Assembly: GCA_030063045.1 (NCBI GenBank)
Contig: JAQSEB010000131.1
Location: forward strand, 186,001-250,000
Length of the DNA stretch: 64,000 nt
Direction of reading: 5' to 3'
DNA from: Pratylenchus scribneri
Lineage: Eukaryota > Nematoda > Chromadorea > Rhabditida > Pratylenchidae
Part shown: positions 1 to 11,314 of the stretch, piece after piece
How the letters are laid out: each line of letters begins with the position of its first letter
Numbering within the stretch: the first letter of the stretch is position 1
The notes under the pieces: generated by a model
What the model was told of the DNA's origin: nothing
What the model saw: only the letters and a program-made list of their open reading frames with translations
Database searches by the model: none
Made by a program: the position numbers and the translations under genes

Positions 1-905
1 AAAAAATGAAATGCTAATTTTTTAAAAATTTTTTTAAACAATTAAATTTTTCGAAGTTTTTGCAAATGAAATTTTGCATCATTGAACCTTATTATTATGT
101 ATTTTTCTAATATTTTTTTCTTGTGTTAAATTTCTTTTTTAAATTTTTTTTAAAATATTTTTTTATAAAATAAATTTTAATATTAATTTTGCAAACTTTA
201 TTGTAAAAGATATTTGTAATCGATTAGTAATTTTGTTTTATTAATTTAAATTTATTATCAAGAGATTTCTAAATAATAAATTTATATTTAAATTATTTAA
301 TTAGAATATTTTAGAATAATTTTTTAATGAGAGATAATTTATTCTTTTAATATTTTTTACATTCAAATATAATTTAAATTTTTTTTCATAGATTTTAGTT
401 CTTTTATTTTTTTGATGGACTAACAAAAATTTTTTTAATTAATATTTATTAATTACTCTTTTGTATTATTTAAATTATGATTTAAATATGAAGATTTTTC
501 ATTTTATTTTTATTTATTTCAAATTTCTTATAATAAAAATTTTTGAAATAATTTTATAAAGTTAATTTTTTATCAATTTTAAATTATTATATTTGTCTCT
601 TTGTTTTTAATGTTTTATTAATTAAATTTATAAACTCTATTATTTAATAAAATTTAGTCAAAAAATTTTAATTTAAATTTCTCTTTCAAATTTCTCTCCC
701 TTTATAAATTTTATAAAGAATTGTATAATAAATAAATTAATAATTATATAAATAATTAAATACCATATGAATTATATGAATAATTAATTAAATTTAATTG
801 ATTCGTTTATTTAGAATCCATTTATTTACCTTTCTATCATTAAAGATTGATAATATAATATTATAAATTTGGATTTGTTTTATTTATTAAAAATATTTTT
901 TAAAT
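1..905. other. AT-rich matrix without a supported gene
   Basis: Almost pure A/T sequence with long T and A runs. A short ATG frame near the left edge is matched by an equally good frame on the other strand, so neither is called. I see no repeat, RNA gene or splice-bounded exon here. Confidence 0.6.
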
Positions 906-907
906 TC

Positions 908-1250
908 CTAATAATTTTTATTTTTCAAAGTGTTGTGGAATTGATATGTTAAGAAAGTAAAGTTAGAGAATTTGGCAATTCGAAACAAAAAAATATAGAG
1001 TGTATTTAACAATTCTTCGGCCACGAAGAATCCAATAGGCTTGTCGAATTAATGATAATGTTTATAATTAGTCATTTTTTTCTTCCTTTCGTAATTTATT
1101 TATTTATACTTTCCAAAAATTTATTTCTCAATCGAACTAGCCTATGTAGATCATAAAATTTTAGTTTTACAAATTAATTTTAAAATAAAATAGTTTTAAA
1201 TTAACCAAATTTTGCCTTTTTGTCATGTTCAGATATTCATCGAGATGCAT
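908..1250 (-). CDS. candidate two-exon small gene, unknown function
   Basis: Exon 1 would be 1206-1250 (ATG, 15 codons, starting MHLDEYLNMTKRQNL) and end at a GTTAAT donor. Exon 2 would be 908-1039 (43 codons then TAG), after an ACAAG acceptor. Both boundaries are phase 0, so the frames join without a shift. The product would be 58 residues, polar at the start and then hydrophobic (PIGFFVAEELLNTLYIFLF). The acceptor is weak and has no pyrimidine tract. I recognise no family. Exon content is higher in G+C than its surroundings, which favours coding but does not prove it. Confidence 0.3.
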
Positions 1251-3701
1251 ACTATTTTTTAAAGAATTTCTCCTTATTTATACATGATGAAAGCAATATG
1301 GATATTTTGCTTTTAAATTTGACTTAATAATTTTTATTATAATTATTTTATTATTATCAATAAGATAAATAGAGTTATTATTATTGAATAAAATTTTTAT
1401 TTTTAAAAAAGAAATATTAAATTTTTTATGATTTTGGGTATTATAATGATATTAAAATTTATTGTCAGAATTTTATAATAAAACATTTTATATATAAAAA
1501 TATAAATAATTTTGTACTAAGTTAACAATATGGTTTTTGCTTAGAATAGAAAAAATAAATAAACAATTCATAATTTGTTTTTATTAATAATAATTTTAAT
1601 CATCGATATTTAATAAATTGTCAATAATATGTAAATTTGCGTATAATTTGAAGACATCGGAGAATAACCCTTCCGATTTTAAAAAGACTGGTGATTTAAA
1701 AAATATTTTAATTATTTACCAAAGTTGAATTTTCACAATTACAATTTAAAACAATTTTTCCTTTATTTTGCAAATACAGGTGTTTTTTATAGAAATTTAA
1801 ATATATTTTAAACAATTTTTTTGATTTAGGTGGTGAAAATTTTTATAAATTTTTTTTATAATTATTATAATATAAAAATCTATATTCTAGGCTAAAAAAT
1901 ATTTTTACATAAATTTTTTTAATCGTTAGATTTAATTATAAATTTTTTTCTTTTATATATTTTATTAAAAAATCATTTTTAAGTTTTATTTAATTCTATT
2001 TTTTGGTCCTATTTTCGAAGCCCAGATCCTCAATTCTTTTTCAATCTAAGTCGATACTATTTATTATAAATGATATGTTAAAAATTATTTATTTAACCGA
2101 TGTCTTCACGAAGCAATTTTGCATTGCAAAATGGGATATGGCATTTTTTAATTTTTTTCTTATTTATTTGGGAAATATAGAAATAGAATTGAATTCAATT
2201 AAATTTGATGTATGAGAGAAATATTTTTTTCAATTATTAATAATTTTAATTCAAATAATATTTGAATAATTTTAATAAAATATTACATTGTCAATTTTTC
2301 ATAGCTTGCTAAAATAGGAAATTCCAACAATGAAAAATGAGTAACATCTTAAGAAATTTTTCATACTATTTAAAATTAAATATTAAAAAAATGTCACAAA
2401 CTTATTTTAAAATAAATCAGAATTTGACAGAATAAATATCAGTTATATTATCAATTTTTCTGAAATTCCGTTTGAAGCTGGTAAGATTAAGGAATAGGAT
2501 GATCCAATTAAAAATTTCAAATCGAATATTTTTTTCTTTTTTTTTCATCCAAAATTGAGGATATATATCAATAAATCTAATTAATTTTAAAATAAAATAT
2601 TAAATAATTTATACACTGAAAATAATTTTTTTTAATTGATTTTTATTTTTTTCTTTTTAAAAAATATTTTGATTTTTTATATATAATCCTGCACAAACCT
2701 TTAATAATGCACAACATGGAATTTAAGGAGCCATTAAATTTTAATTAATAATAAAAAATATGCTATCATTATTATTTTTTAAATTAATGTTGCATGGTGA
2801 TCATCAACTTAATTATTTTAATTTTTGATATTTTTTGAATTTAACTGGCCTAAATTTTAAAAATTTATTATCTCCTTATCAATAATTTTATATTTATTTG
2901 TGATTAATTTGCAGCATTTTGTAAAATATGGACTCTGCACATCCTATTCCAATTAATTTTTTTTTTTCAAAATTATATTTTAAAAATTTTCAGTAAAACT
3001 TATTATAAATATTTTAACAAATAAAATATAATTATTTTTTTATATTAATTTTAGTTGTTTTTTTTATTTATTATGAATAATTCAGGAGTTTATGTTTAAT
3101 TGACTAGTATTTTTTTAAATTTGATATTTTATTTAAAATTATTTTATAAATAAAATTTTTAATTCAGTGGCATAATTCATGATATTTATTAATTGATATA
3201 GATTTGAAAAATATTTTTTTTAATTTATTATATTTATTTTTATTTTCACAAAATAGCTGGCGAGATTAGATTATTTTCATATATATTTTAGTTAATAAAT
3301 TATTTTTATTTTAAATTATATCTATAATATATTTGTACGATGTTGAATAATATTAATTTTTTAATTAATTTTATTTTATAATTTTAAAGACTTTTCCATG
3401 ATTATAAAGTGAATATAAACTTATAGATCTAAAAAATAGATGTTAAATAGGGTAAAAAAACTGACTGATTCCGAATATTTGCTTTATTTTTTAATGTTTT
3501 TACCACAAAATATCCTTTTTCAATCTTAAAATTTTTCTATTTTTTATGAAAATATATATATTTTTTATAAATTTATTTTAAATTTATTTCATTAAATTTT
3601 ATTTCCCTTGAATGGTTTTAATTTAAAAAATTTTACTTTGAATAATTTCATAAATTTTATTGAAAAAATTCTGTCTATTATTATTTTATCAAAAATTTTT
3701 A

Positions 3702-3766
3702 TTTATTTTCAATCCATCTTTTAATTATTTTCAATCCATCTTTAATTATTTTCAATCTATCTATTC
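3702..3766. repeat. three-copy tandem repeat, about 21 bp unit
   Basis: The unit ATTTTCAATCCATCTTTAAT occurs three times head to tail. The last copy carries a C-to-T change and a different tail. It is probably a small satellite made by replication slippage. No gene is associated with it. Confidence 0.8.
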
Positions 3767-4414
3767 AAAAAAATCTTCATTTTTTTCAGTGATAAACAGT
3801 AGAATTTAATAAATCATAGAATTTCCCTATTTCCTCTTTCACATTGTATCGCATGTTTAATAATATAGTTATATTACATTTTTTTCATTGGATACAAAAA
3901 TATCAAAATTAAATAAAATAATTTTAATTGAAATTTATTAAATTTTTAAAATTTTTATAAAAATTTTTAAACTTATTTTAAAATTTTCAATTAAATAAAG
4001 TGTTATTTAAAAAGAATTTTCAAATTAAAATATATTATTTGATATTTTTATTTTTCTAATTTTAATTAATATTATTATATTTTTAATTATATTTTTAAAA
4101 AAGTTAATTATTTATTTCAAAGCTTGTTAAAATATGTATAATTTTCCTTTATATTATTAATAAAATATTAAAATTCACTTATATATAAATTTCAATAAAT
4201 ATAATAGAAAGTTCAGATTTTTCATATGCATTTATTTTTATAATATAAATAATACATAATTTCTTTGTAAATGGAAATATAATTATTTTATGATCAGACT
4301 ACAGAGTTCCATTATTTTTCCATTCCATGTAGCATATTCAGATATTATAACCAATTCTTTCAAAAAATTTCTAAATTATTTTTAAATTACTATGAGATTT
4401 ATATTTATGATTAC

Positions 4415-4528
4415 ATTTTATTAAGATGAAAGCAATGCTGGGTAGATGGCCTTTATTCTTAACATAATATTCTCCATTCAATTGCGCAAGCGGGACCATA
4501 TCTTTAAAAAATACCTTCCATTCCTTTG
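4415..4528 (-). CDS. candidate internal exon, unknown protein
   Basis: A 114-nt islet is read on the minus strand after the acceptor TTTCTTATCATAG at 4529-4531. It ends before a GTAATC donor at 4414. The frame enters with two bases of a codon and leaves with one. It gives 37 residues including KEWKVFFKDMVPLAQLNGEY and NKGHLPSIAFI. The mix of acidic, basic and hydrophobic residues is unlike the F/I/N/K-rich peptides of the matrix. On the plus strand only a 13-codon frame beginning ATGAAAGCAATG competes. No family is recognised and no neighbouring exon could be joined. Confidence 0.45.
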
Positions 4529-5108
4529 CTATGATAAGAAATATAAATAATTTTAATTTTAATTAATCAAATAAAAAGTCGATAATATTTTTATGTTTAA
4601 TGTTCTTTTTTTTTATAAATTTATTTTTCAATATAAATTTTTATTATTTAATTTATTGATCGAAAATATTTTTTATAGAATTATTTTTTTAATTTTTTTT
4701 ATTGAAATCCATCAAAGAGAAATAATTTTATTCGCTTTTATTGTTAAATTTTTCTACAAATCTTTCGTAATGTCCTCCTTTCTATGCGGTTAGAGGTATT
4801 TTAAATTAGATCCATCTATAAATATAAATAATTATTGCTCGATTATATTGAGTCGCTAATTAATTATCCTATTCATATTTGTTAAAAATTTTATGAAATA
4901 AATAATCGGTGAGAATTTATTCAAATTCTACCAAGTTTCTCTTTCGATTCCGCTAAAGACCCAACAAAACATCACTTATACATCTTTAATTTTAGATTAT
5001 TAAAAATTTTTGTTAAATTTTAAGAAAAATATTTAAATATTAGGAAATTTAATTCTGAATGAATGATATAAAGAAAATTAAAAATAAATATATATAATTT
5101 AATTATTT

Positions 5109-5312
5109 TTGAATAATAAATCAGAAATTAATCTAAAAAATAATTACTCAAATAATTTTTTTTGCTCTTTAAAAAAAGGAACCATTCATTTAAATGAATT
5201 TTCGATCGAATTTTTTTCGATCTTAATGGCCAAGATTTTTTTATTTTTTTTTATTATATTTAATTATAAATTATTAAAAATTTCCCTAATAGTTTTTTGC
5301 GAAATACTATAA
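5109..5312 (+). CDS. possible exon or small open frame
   Basis: A 67-codon open frame starts at a TTG and has no in-frame ATG near its start. Its first half is polar (NNKSEINLKNNYSNN) and its second half hydrophobic. Base composition is close to the matrix, so it may be chance. No splice signal or homology is visible. Confidence 0.2.
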   Translation: MNNKSEINLKNNYSNNFFCSLKKGTIHLNEFSIEFFSILMAKIFLFFFIIFNYKLLKISLIVFCEIL

Positions 5313-6090
5313 TATAATTAATTTTTGTTTCATTTAAATATAAAGGATTTTATTTTCGTCATGCGCCAGAAATGATAATGCATAATATATTTATTGAAAA
5401 AATTATTCTTTAAATTATTAATCAGAATATTTAAAAAAAAAACACAATTATTATAGTATTTTATGCAAAATTATCATTATAATATAATTTTGGAAAGACA
5501 ATTATGTATTTTTAATTGAATTTACTGTTAATTTTTGCATGATTCGTAATTTTAATTTAATAATAAAAACAATCATCAAACTACTTAATTAAGCCTTCTA
5601 TAATTTCGACATTTATTATCAAGCTTAGAAAACTAGATGGTCTATAAACGAATTATTATTATTTTCACCAACATTATATTATTTCAGATTTTATATTTCT
5701 TATTTAAATTCTAATGTATTATTATTTCTATAAATTAATTTTTGCGTTAGAAAAATTACTAAAATATTTGTTTTTTAATAATATTAAAAATTTTTCCAAT
5801 TTATTTATTTATTAAGCAAATCAAATATGATAATTTTTCTTCTTATATTTTATCCCATAAAATGTTATCTATATTAAAAATTTTTAATTAAAATTTGTTC
5901 GAAAAATTTTCCATAGACATTTTATATAATACTTATAAAATTTTTAATATGATTAGTTTCATTAGAGCAAATGTAAAATTTTGATAAATTTTTATAAAAA
6001 TTTTAAAATAAAAAAAAATCAGAATAAAATTTATTAGTATCGTTTATTATATTTCTTATGGAAAAAAATTAATTTATTTATATTATAAAT
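5313..6090. other. AT-rich stretch with nothing supported
   Basis: Mostly A/T sequence. A 23-codon minus-strand frame at about 5580-5650 and a nine-codon plus-strand tail near 5360 were noticed, but neither has convincing boundaries. Confidence 0.5.
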
Positions 6091-6093
6091 TAG

Positions 6094-6138
6094 TAGCTTA
6101 TGGTTCAAATTTTTCAGCAGATAACAATACTTCTTCAG
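6094..6138 (+). CDS. candidate 45-nt microexon
   Basis: The segment is preceded by an AAATTAG acceptor and followed by an AG|GTGAAA donor. Between them one frame reads AYGSNFSADNNTSS, entering with two leftover bases and leaving with one. Serine, asparagine and glycine content stands out from the surroundings. The partner exons were not found. Confidence 0.3.
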
Positions 6139-6744
6139 GTGAAAAATTTTTAACATATTCATTATAATTAAAATAAATTTATTTTAATATATTTTTTGTA
6201 ATTTAACGTCTTTTTGGACTTATATATTCCGTAAGAGTTTATGCAGCTTTTAATAAAAATTCTTTACTTTTTAATTTATTTTAATTTATAAATTATAATA
6301 GTTTATGGACATTATTAACAGATTTTTTAATTTTGACAACATATTATATTGTAAAATAATTTTTAATTTTTTTTTATTAAATTGTTAAAATTTTTAATAT
6401 AAAACAATCATAATTTCTAATTTTTATGCTATTTCCATGCATAATATTTCTATCTTTAATATTTGTAAATTTATTTAATATAGTGAAATTGCTACCTAGT
6501 AAACCAATTAAAAAATGAGAAACAGGCAATTTTTATTTGATATCAAAATTTTAATAATATTCTAACTAATTATTTCAAAGTGAATAAAAATGATCAAATT
6601 ATTCAAATAAATTTTTTATTTTGAATAGAAATTTTTACTACATAGATTTAAATTATTATTTTTGATATAAAGAAATAAATTAATAATTATATAAAATTCT
6701 AAAAATTTATATTATTATCATTGGAATAATATTTTTTATGAAAA

Positions 6745-6830
6745 TATAATTAACTCTATATGTTGGGTATCCGATTCGCGCTGCATCTCTTGCTTCTGTG
6801 CCCTCAGAATTTACATTTTTCTTTTTTCAG
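6745..6830. other. G+C-rich islet, coding-like on both strands
   Basis: The plus strand reads LYVGYPIRAASLASVPSEF and the minus strand reads NSEGTEARDAARIGYPTY, both without stops. The minus reading is more typical of a soluble protein and ends at a possible GTTAAT donor. The plus reading lacks a donor. The strand cannot be settled from this sequence alone. Confidence 0.35.
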
Positions 6831-7925
6831 AAATTTTTAATTGTATTTTATAAATTTCAATTGTTAAAATTTATTTAATTAAATATATAATAAAATAAAT
6901 AAAAAATTTTTTTAAATTTTGCTTATTTCTAGATTTTCCTCCTTTATTTGATTTTTCTTTATAAATAAAATTATTTCATTATGGTATTTTTAAATATTAA
7001 TTTAAAAATATGCTTATAGGTTTAGTTTAATTTATTTTCAGCTAATTTTTTTCATTTCTTCAAATGCTTTTAGTTTTTCTCCATTTCATCTTTAAAAAAT
7101 GCATTTTTCTTACTCATTTCCAAAATATTATTATTTATTTTACCAGTTTGATCGATAAACGAATATTTTTTGAATTAATTTAAAATAAAAGTCAAATTTC
7201 ATTTTTAAATTCCAATGAGTTAAAGAATTTACCTAATATTAATTGTTGTTTGAAATAAGAGATCATTTTTCTGTCAATTAAAAAATATTTAATTTATTTA
7301 TAGCAACTTTTAATTATAGACAATTTTTAAAATTTGATGAATTTAAAAATTTGATCTTATTTTTTTTATGATTTTGTGAATAATTTTTTTAGTGTTTTAG
7401 AATCAAATAAAAAAAATATAATTATTCTAATATTTCAAAGAGAAATTTATAAAATAAATTTATTTTTTTTTATTTTCTTTAAAAACAAAAATTAAAATTT
7501 TTTTATTTTTAATTATAATACAAAATTAAATTTACATGCATTGGTTTCATTCTTGTTGTTTGGAATTTCGTAAGGATGTAATATATTAATTTTGAAATGT
7601 ATTTTTTATATTTACTGGAAAGAGATAATTTAGCAAATTTCCAGTATTAATAATTTATAGTTAATTTTAATGGAGTGCAAAAATCATAAATATATTCTTC
7701 ATTAATTTGGGTTTCCTTGAATATATAGTTATTATTTTAACTATTTAAATTTTTAATTATATAATATTAAAAAAAATTTGAGTTACGTTAATTTTTTCAA
7801 ACATCTCAAGTTCTAGCCGGCCGTTTTTCGAGATCTTTTTTTTAAAAGTTTCGTATTTCGGTGGCACATATGGAAAAACCTCAACTTTTTCAAAATCATA
7901 TTTAGGTTTCGAGATATTAGCCAAA

Positions 7926-8276
7926 AACCGGTTTAAAAAATTGAACTTTTTGGGTTTGCCCTGGTAAAACTTTTTTCCTTTTGATTTTTGGGTTTTGGGC
8001 CTGGAGAAAGGGCACTCCGCAAGAGTGTCAGCTTTCGAATGATATATGGTTTATGGGGTCTAAACTCAAAACCCTGGGCTCTAGAAGCCGGCAAATGGGG
8101 CCAAGTCGGCACTTTTTCCTTTGTGGCCGATTTGGTAAGAGGGGAGGAATTGCAAGGAGGTCGCGGGTTCGAATCCCACCAAGGGCCAATAATTTTTTTA
8201 GGGGTTTTCGATGGTGGGGATCACGAATTTGAGGTTTAATTTGAAAATTAAACCGGTTCAAATTTTTAAACCGGTT
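7926..8276. repeat. inverted repeat arms flanking the tRNA-like module
   Basis: The left arm 7926-7946 and right arm 8256-8276 are 21-nt inverted copies with one mismatch. The right side also holds AACCGGTT twice within 25 bp. Pairing of the arms would fold the tRNA-like module into a long loop. Confidence 0.7.
8117..8187 (+). ncRNA. tRNA-like module (SINE head or tRNA relic), Pol III type
   Basis: A box-B sequence GGTTCGAATCC (8166-8176) matches the Pol III consensus. A box-A-like TGGCCGATTTGG sits at 8124-8135. The 71-nt span folds into an acceptor stem (8117-8123 with 8180-8186, six of seven pairs counting one G-U) and a T arm with loop TTCGAAT and one stem mismatch. The would-be anticodon loop ATTGCAA carries TGC (alanine), but no stem closes it and the D stem is weak, so this is not a working tRNA. 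A run of seven T follows within a few bases and would terminate Pol III. Confidence 0.65.
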
Positions 8277-8406
8277 CTGCGCGAGTTGAATTTTGATCAG
8301 AAAATTGGGGAATGGATTCTAATATGAAAAATAATCATTCTAGGAATCTTTTAAAGCGCGATAGCGCTTTCTTTCTACCGTCCCACGTATTCCTTCCATC
8401 ACCCCC

Positions 8407-8441
8407 TTAAGAACCAGCGGGCTTGCCCCGCTGGTTCTTAA
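8407..8441. repeat. perfect 15-bp stem-loop
   Basis: The arm TTAAGAACCAGCGGG at 8407-8421 pairs perfectly with 8427-8441, around the 5-nt loop CTTGC. It marks the right boundary of the composite element. A bacterial terminator is not meant here. A transposon-end hairpin is more likely in this context. Confidence 0.85.
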
Positions 8442-9005
8442 TTATTTAATTAATTATTGAATATTTGATACGAATTTATTTCTGTCTGAATCTGAAAGTA
8501 TTAAAATTCAATAAGTAAATTTTTTTAAATTGATTCTTCCTTGAGGAAAGATTTACTGTACTAATTATAATTTTTATTTTTTTATTTAATTTATTTTTTA
8601 TCCTTTTAAACTTTTTTTTCGCTAAGGTCATTTTAAATAAAAATTATGGAAAAATTATTAGGATTTTTTTTGCATAAAAATTTTGATTCAATTAACACTT
8701 CAATATTTTGAATTTGATTTTTTATCATCATAATATATCCTGATTTTTGATTTATTAAATTTTAATTTTTGGTAAGATTTTTATTTATATTTGAAATATC
8801 GCAATTTTTAATTCATATTTTTAATAAGAGTAGTCTAAATAATTTTTTCATTTATTTTTTATAATTTATTACTATTGTTTGATTTAATGTTACAATTTTT
8901 ATAAAATGATTATTTAACCGTTCTTTTTATTAATTTATATTTCAATATTGATTATAATTTATTTAAATTTGTTTCTAAAAATATTACTAAATTAACTAGC
9001 ACAGC
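8442..9005. other. AT-rich stretch with weak coding-like readings only
   Basis: Near 8460-8560 both strands have short open readings (minus: STVNLSSRKNQFKK). No boundary supports either. The rest is matrix. Confidence 0.5.
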
Positions 9006-9008
9006 TTG

Positions 9009-9228
9009 TCACCTTTGCCACAGTTTAATTTTTTTTGAATATTCTTGCTCTAACAATTTGATTCGATCCATATCAAATAGAATAATAATAATATTATTAT
9101 TTATTACCAATTGCTAAAAATTAAATACAAATTTTAATAAAGCTTCAATTTATTTACTACAATTAATTTTTTTCAACCCTAATCTGTTCGATGCATTTTC
9201 CTATGGATCTTGTTTGGTATTTTTTCAT
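9009..9228 (-). CDS. candidate two-exon small gene, helical product
   Basis: Exon 1 at 9178-9228 begins with ATG and codes MKKYQTRSIGKCIEQIR up to a GG|GTTGAA donor. A 64-nt intron ends in TTTAATTTTTAG. Exon 2 at 9009-9113 (34 codons, TGA) carries QLVINNN and MDRIKLLEQEYSKKIKLWQR. Both junctions are phase 0. The 51-residue product is rich in K, E, Q and I and would be largely helical. If exon 2 continues into another exon, an AG|GTGACA donor lies just before the stop. No family is recognised. Confidence 0.4.
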
Positions 9229-9746
9229 ATTTTTTTTTGACACGATATTAAATTTATATAATTAGATAATAATTTTCCCTAATAATTATTTTTTATTTTA
9301 TTATTTACAAAATTTATGTAATCAAAAAATTTTATTCCATATTTTTAAAACAATTTTTTTGATTTAAATTTCTTTTTGTATTCATTTATGTAATTTTTAA
9401 AATATTTTAAATTACTCTTCAATTAGAAATAAAATTTGTAAATTAATTCATTAGAATGTTTAATAATATAATAATTTTTTAATATAAATTTATTTATATA
9501 AAGAGTATTTAATACTGGATTCATTTTGTTATGAATCAAATATCCTAATATAGTTTTGAATTAAATTTTCAAATAAAAATACATATACAATTATTTTTTA
9601 CTATTGCATTTATAATTATTTTTTATTTTTTTTAAATTTTAGGAGGATTTTTCCTGAAAGGATTAAAAATGTTTAATTAATTTTAAAATTACATATTTTA
9701 AATCATTTCCTCATTCAATACATCAAATTCCTTAATAATATTTTAT

Positions 9747-9839
9747 TCATTCCTTTAAATATGTAATAACTAGTCCCTCTTCTCCGGACATTTGCTTCAA
9801 TTGTAGGAAAATTTGACCAAATTTTTGATAAATTATCAT
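9747..9839 (-). CDS. candidate small frame or first exon
   Basis: It opens with ATG and runs 30 codons to TGA, with MIIYQKFGQIFLQLKQ and MSGEEGLVITYLKE. Another frame of the same strand over the same DNA is also open (with EANVRRRGTSYYIFKG), so the frame is not certain. About 45 nt further out, 9880-9945 has two more open minus-strand readings, including DIYYLLDEIKNAIRERN. Confidence 0.35.
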   Translation of the reverse strand: MIIYQKFGQIFLQLKQMSGEEGLVITYLKE

Positions 9840-10221
9840 AAAGAAATTATTTTAACAAGCCAAATCAAAAATTCCAATTTCTTTCCCTAATCGCATTTTT
9901 TATTTCGTCCAGTAAGTAGTATATGTCTCACATGACTTCTCTAAATTTATCTTTTAAATTTTTTTATTTTTCATGAATTATCCTCAAGAATATAGTTTGC
10001 TATTTGCCTAATTCTTATTTAACAGATTTGATTAAAATTGACAATATGATAATAAATTTAGTTAATTCATTCAAATTCAAAATATGAAATTTAATAATAA
10101 TATTCACAACAAAATAGATTTTGAAATATTCATTTTTTATTCATGTCAAATTTCATATATTTTACAATATTTTAATTGTATTTTTTAAAATTATAATTCC
10201 TTGAACCCTTTGAGCGCGCTA

Positions 10222-10360
10222 CTAGTTTGAACCAACATTTTTTTCGCTTTTAACCAAGGGGGATAAATCTTCGACCAGTTTTAATAGCGAAATGTTGGAA
10301 TTGGTATATTCTTTATTGAAATAATTAGTACTTTTATTGCTGATTAGATATTTGCATTGT
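10222..10360 (-). CDS. candidate exon, unknown protein
   Basis: A GATTGCTTTAG acceptor is followed by 45 sense codons and TAG. An internal TTG|GTTAAA donor after 35 codons is an alternative end. The peptide includes NYFNKEYTNSNISLLKLVED and SEKNVGSN, polar and clearly less AT-biased than random matrix peptides. On the plus strand a 17-codon frame competes over part of the islet. No homology is recognised. Confidence 0.45.
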
Positions 10361-10651
10361 CTAAAGCAATCGATTTATTTTTTAATACATAATTTGTTGA
10401 AAGGTTCACTTTAAAAATTTGAAGAGGTTTTATTTCTTATGATTATTCCAATAATTTTAATTATTCTAAAAATTTTCATAATATTTGAAATAAACTCGAT
10501 GCATTAAGTAAATTGAAGAAATGTATTAAATTTAATTATTTCCCAATTTTTTAAAAAATTTTCTTATTATTTGTGGCTGATTCTGATCTTTGAAAATTTG
10601 CAACAGCCAATTTTTATTAATTTGATTTTCCAATTATTGGAAAAATTTATA

Positions 10652-10780
10652 TTAATCGTAATTTATAAATTTTAATAATCTATTAATATTTTCTATTTTT
10701 GCATCGAGAGATAAAAATTTTCTTACAATTCTACTAGTCAACATTTTTAAGCAAAGAAGTTGATTCGGTCCTATTCGTTT
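10652..10780 (-). CDS. candidate exon, basic helical peptide
   Basis: The acceptor is excellent: eight T followed by CAG at 10781-10783. The frame then runs 42 codons to TAA, with KRIGPNQLLCLKMLTSRIVR and LDAKIENINRLLKFINY. A GTAAGA donor after 18 codons offers an alternative exon end. On the plus strand 10738-10827 also follows an acceptor and reads STFLSKEVDSVLFVSEKN. The minus reading is longer and is preferred. Confidence 0.45.
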   Translation of the reverse strand, partial: KRIGPNQLLCLKMLTSRIVRKFLSLDAKIENINRLLKFINYD

Positions 10781-11197
10781 CTGAAAAAAATTATTTTTTT
10801 ATTTTTCAATCTTATTTTTTAATTTAAATTCAATTTCCTTTCTGAATAAGTCAATTAAATTTCACATAAGGAAATTTTTTGTTCATTATACGTTATTCTG
10901 ATATAATAAATATTTTTTTATATTCTTTATGAATTATTTTATCAATATATTTAAAATTTAAATTTTTTATATTATATTTTAGTTAATTTTTTTGAATTGT
11001 ATTCAATAATTAAGATCAATATATCTCTAAATGTATTTTATTTAATAAATTGGATAACAATTTTCCTCAATTTTAAATTGTGCAAAAATTTTAAAATATT
11101 TTATGTTTCAAAAATCCAGCCACAAATAGCTATCATCATTCGTCAATTGATGGCTCATACTAGTTTAATTTCCTGTGATTCAAGAATAACTTTTTAG

Positions 11198-11314
11198 GAA
11201 ATTGATCCAATCTTAATGGCCATCAATTTTATCGTAGCACATCATCATAAAAATCAGCATCTATATGTGTGCTTCAATCATAATAAAGATATCATTTTTC
11301 ATTTAATTTCTTAA
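11198..11314 (+). CDS. candidate terminal exon, His-rich peptide
   Basis: The acceptor AATAACTTTTTAG is followed in phase 0 by 38 codons and TAA. The peptide contains EIDPILMAINFIVAHHHKNQ and HLYVCFNHNKDIIF. An overlapping plus-strand frame ending at 11197 (QIAIIIRQLMAHTSLIS) uses the acceptor TAG as its stop, so the two readings exclude each other. No family is recognised. Confidence 0.45.
   Translation, partial: EIDPILMAINFIVAHHHKNQHLYVCFNHNKDIIFHLIS

Larger units (their letters stand above)
7796..8441. mobile_element. composite repeat unit with tRNA-derived core
   Basis: About 646 bp of near-balanced composition are sharply bounded by AT-rich matrix. The unit holds a tRNA-like module (8117-8187), an inverted pair of 21-nt arms around it (7926-7946 and 8256-8276, one mismatch), a GCGCGATAGCGC-type hairpin near 8354 and a perfect 15-bp hairpin at the right edge. 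Its outer ends are inferred from the composition change only, and no clear target duplication is visible in the AT-rich flanks. A SINE-like or other non-autonomous element is the most likely explanation. It is not a protein gene. Confidence 0.6.

Noticed and set aside
7981..8261. Three overlapping open frames of 77-83 codons on both strands
   Set aside because: They cross the tRNA-like module. GFESHQG and SRVRIPPRA are the usual translations of a box-B region, so these are not proteins.
8407..8441. Bacterial rho-independent terminator
   Set aside because: The hairpin lacks a following T tract of the right form, and the context is a eukaryotic repeat.
7796..8441. Helitron end
   Set aside because: A 3' hairpin is present, but no CTRR terminus follows it and no TC start is seen.
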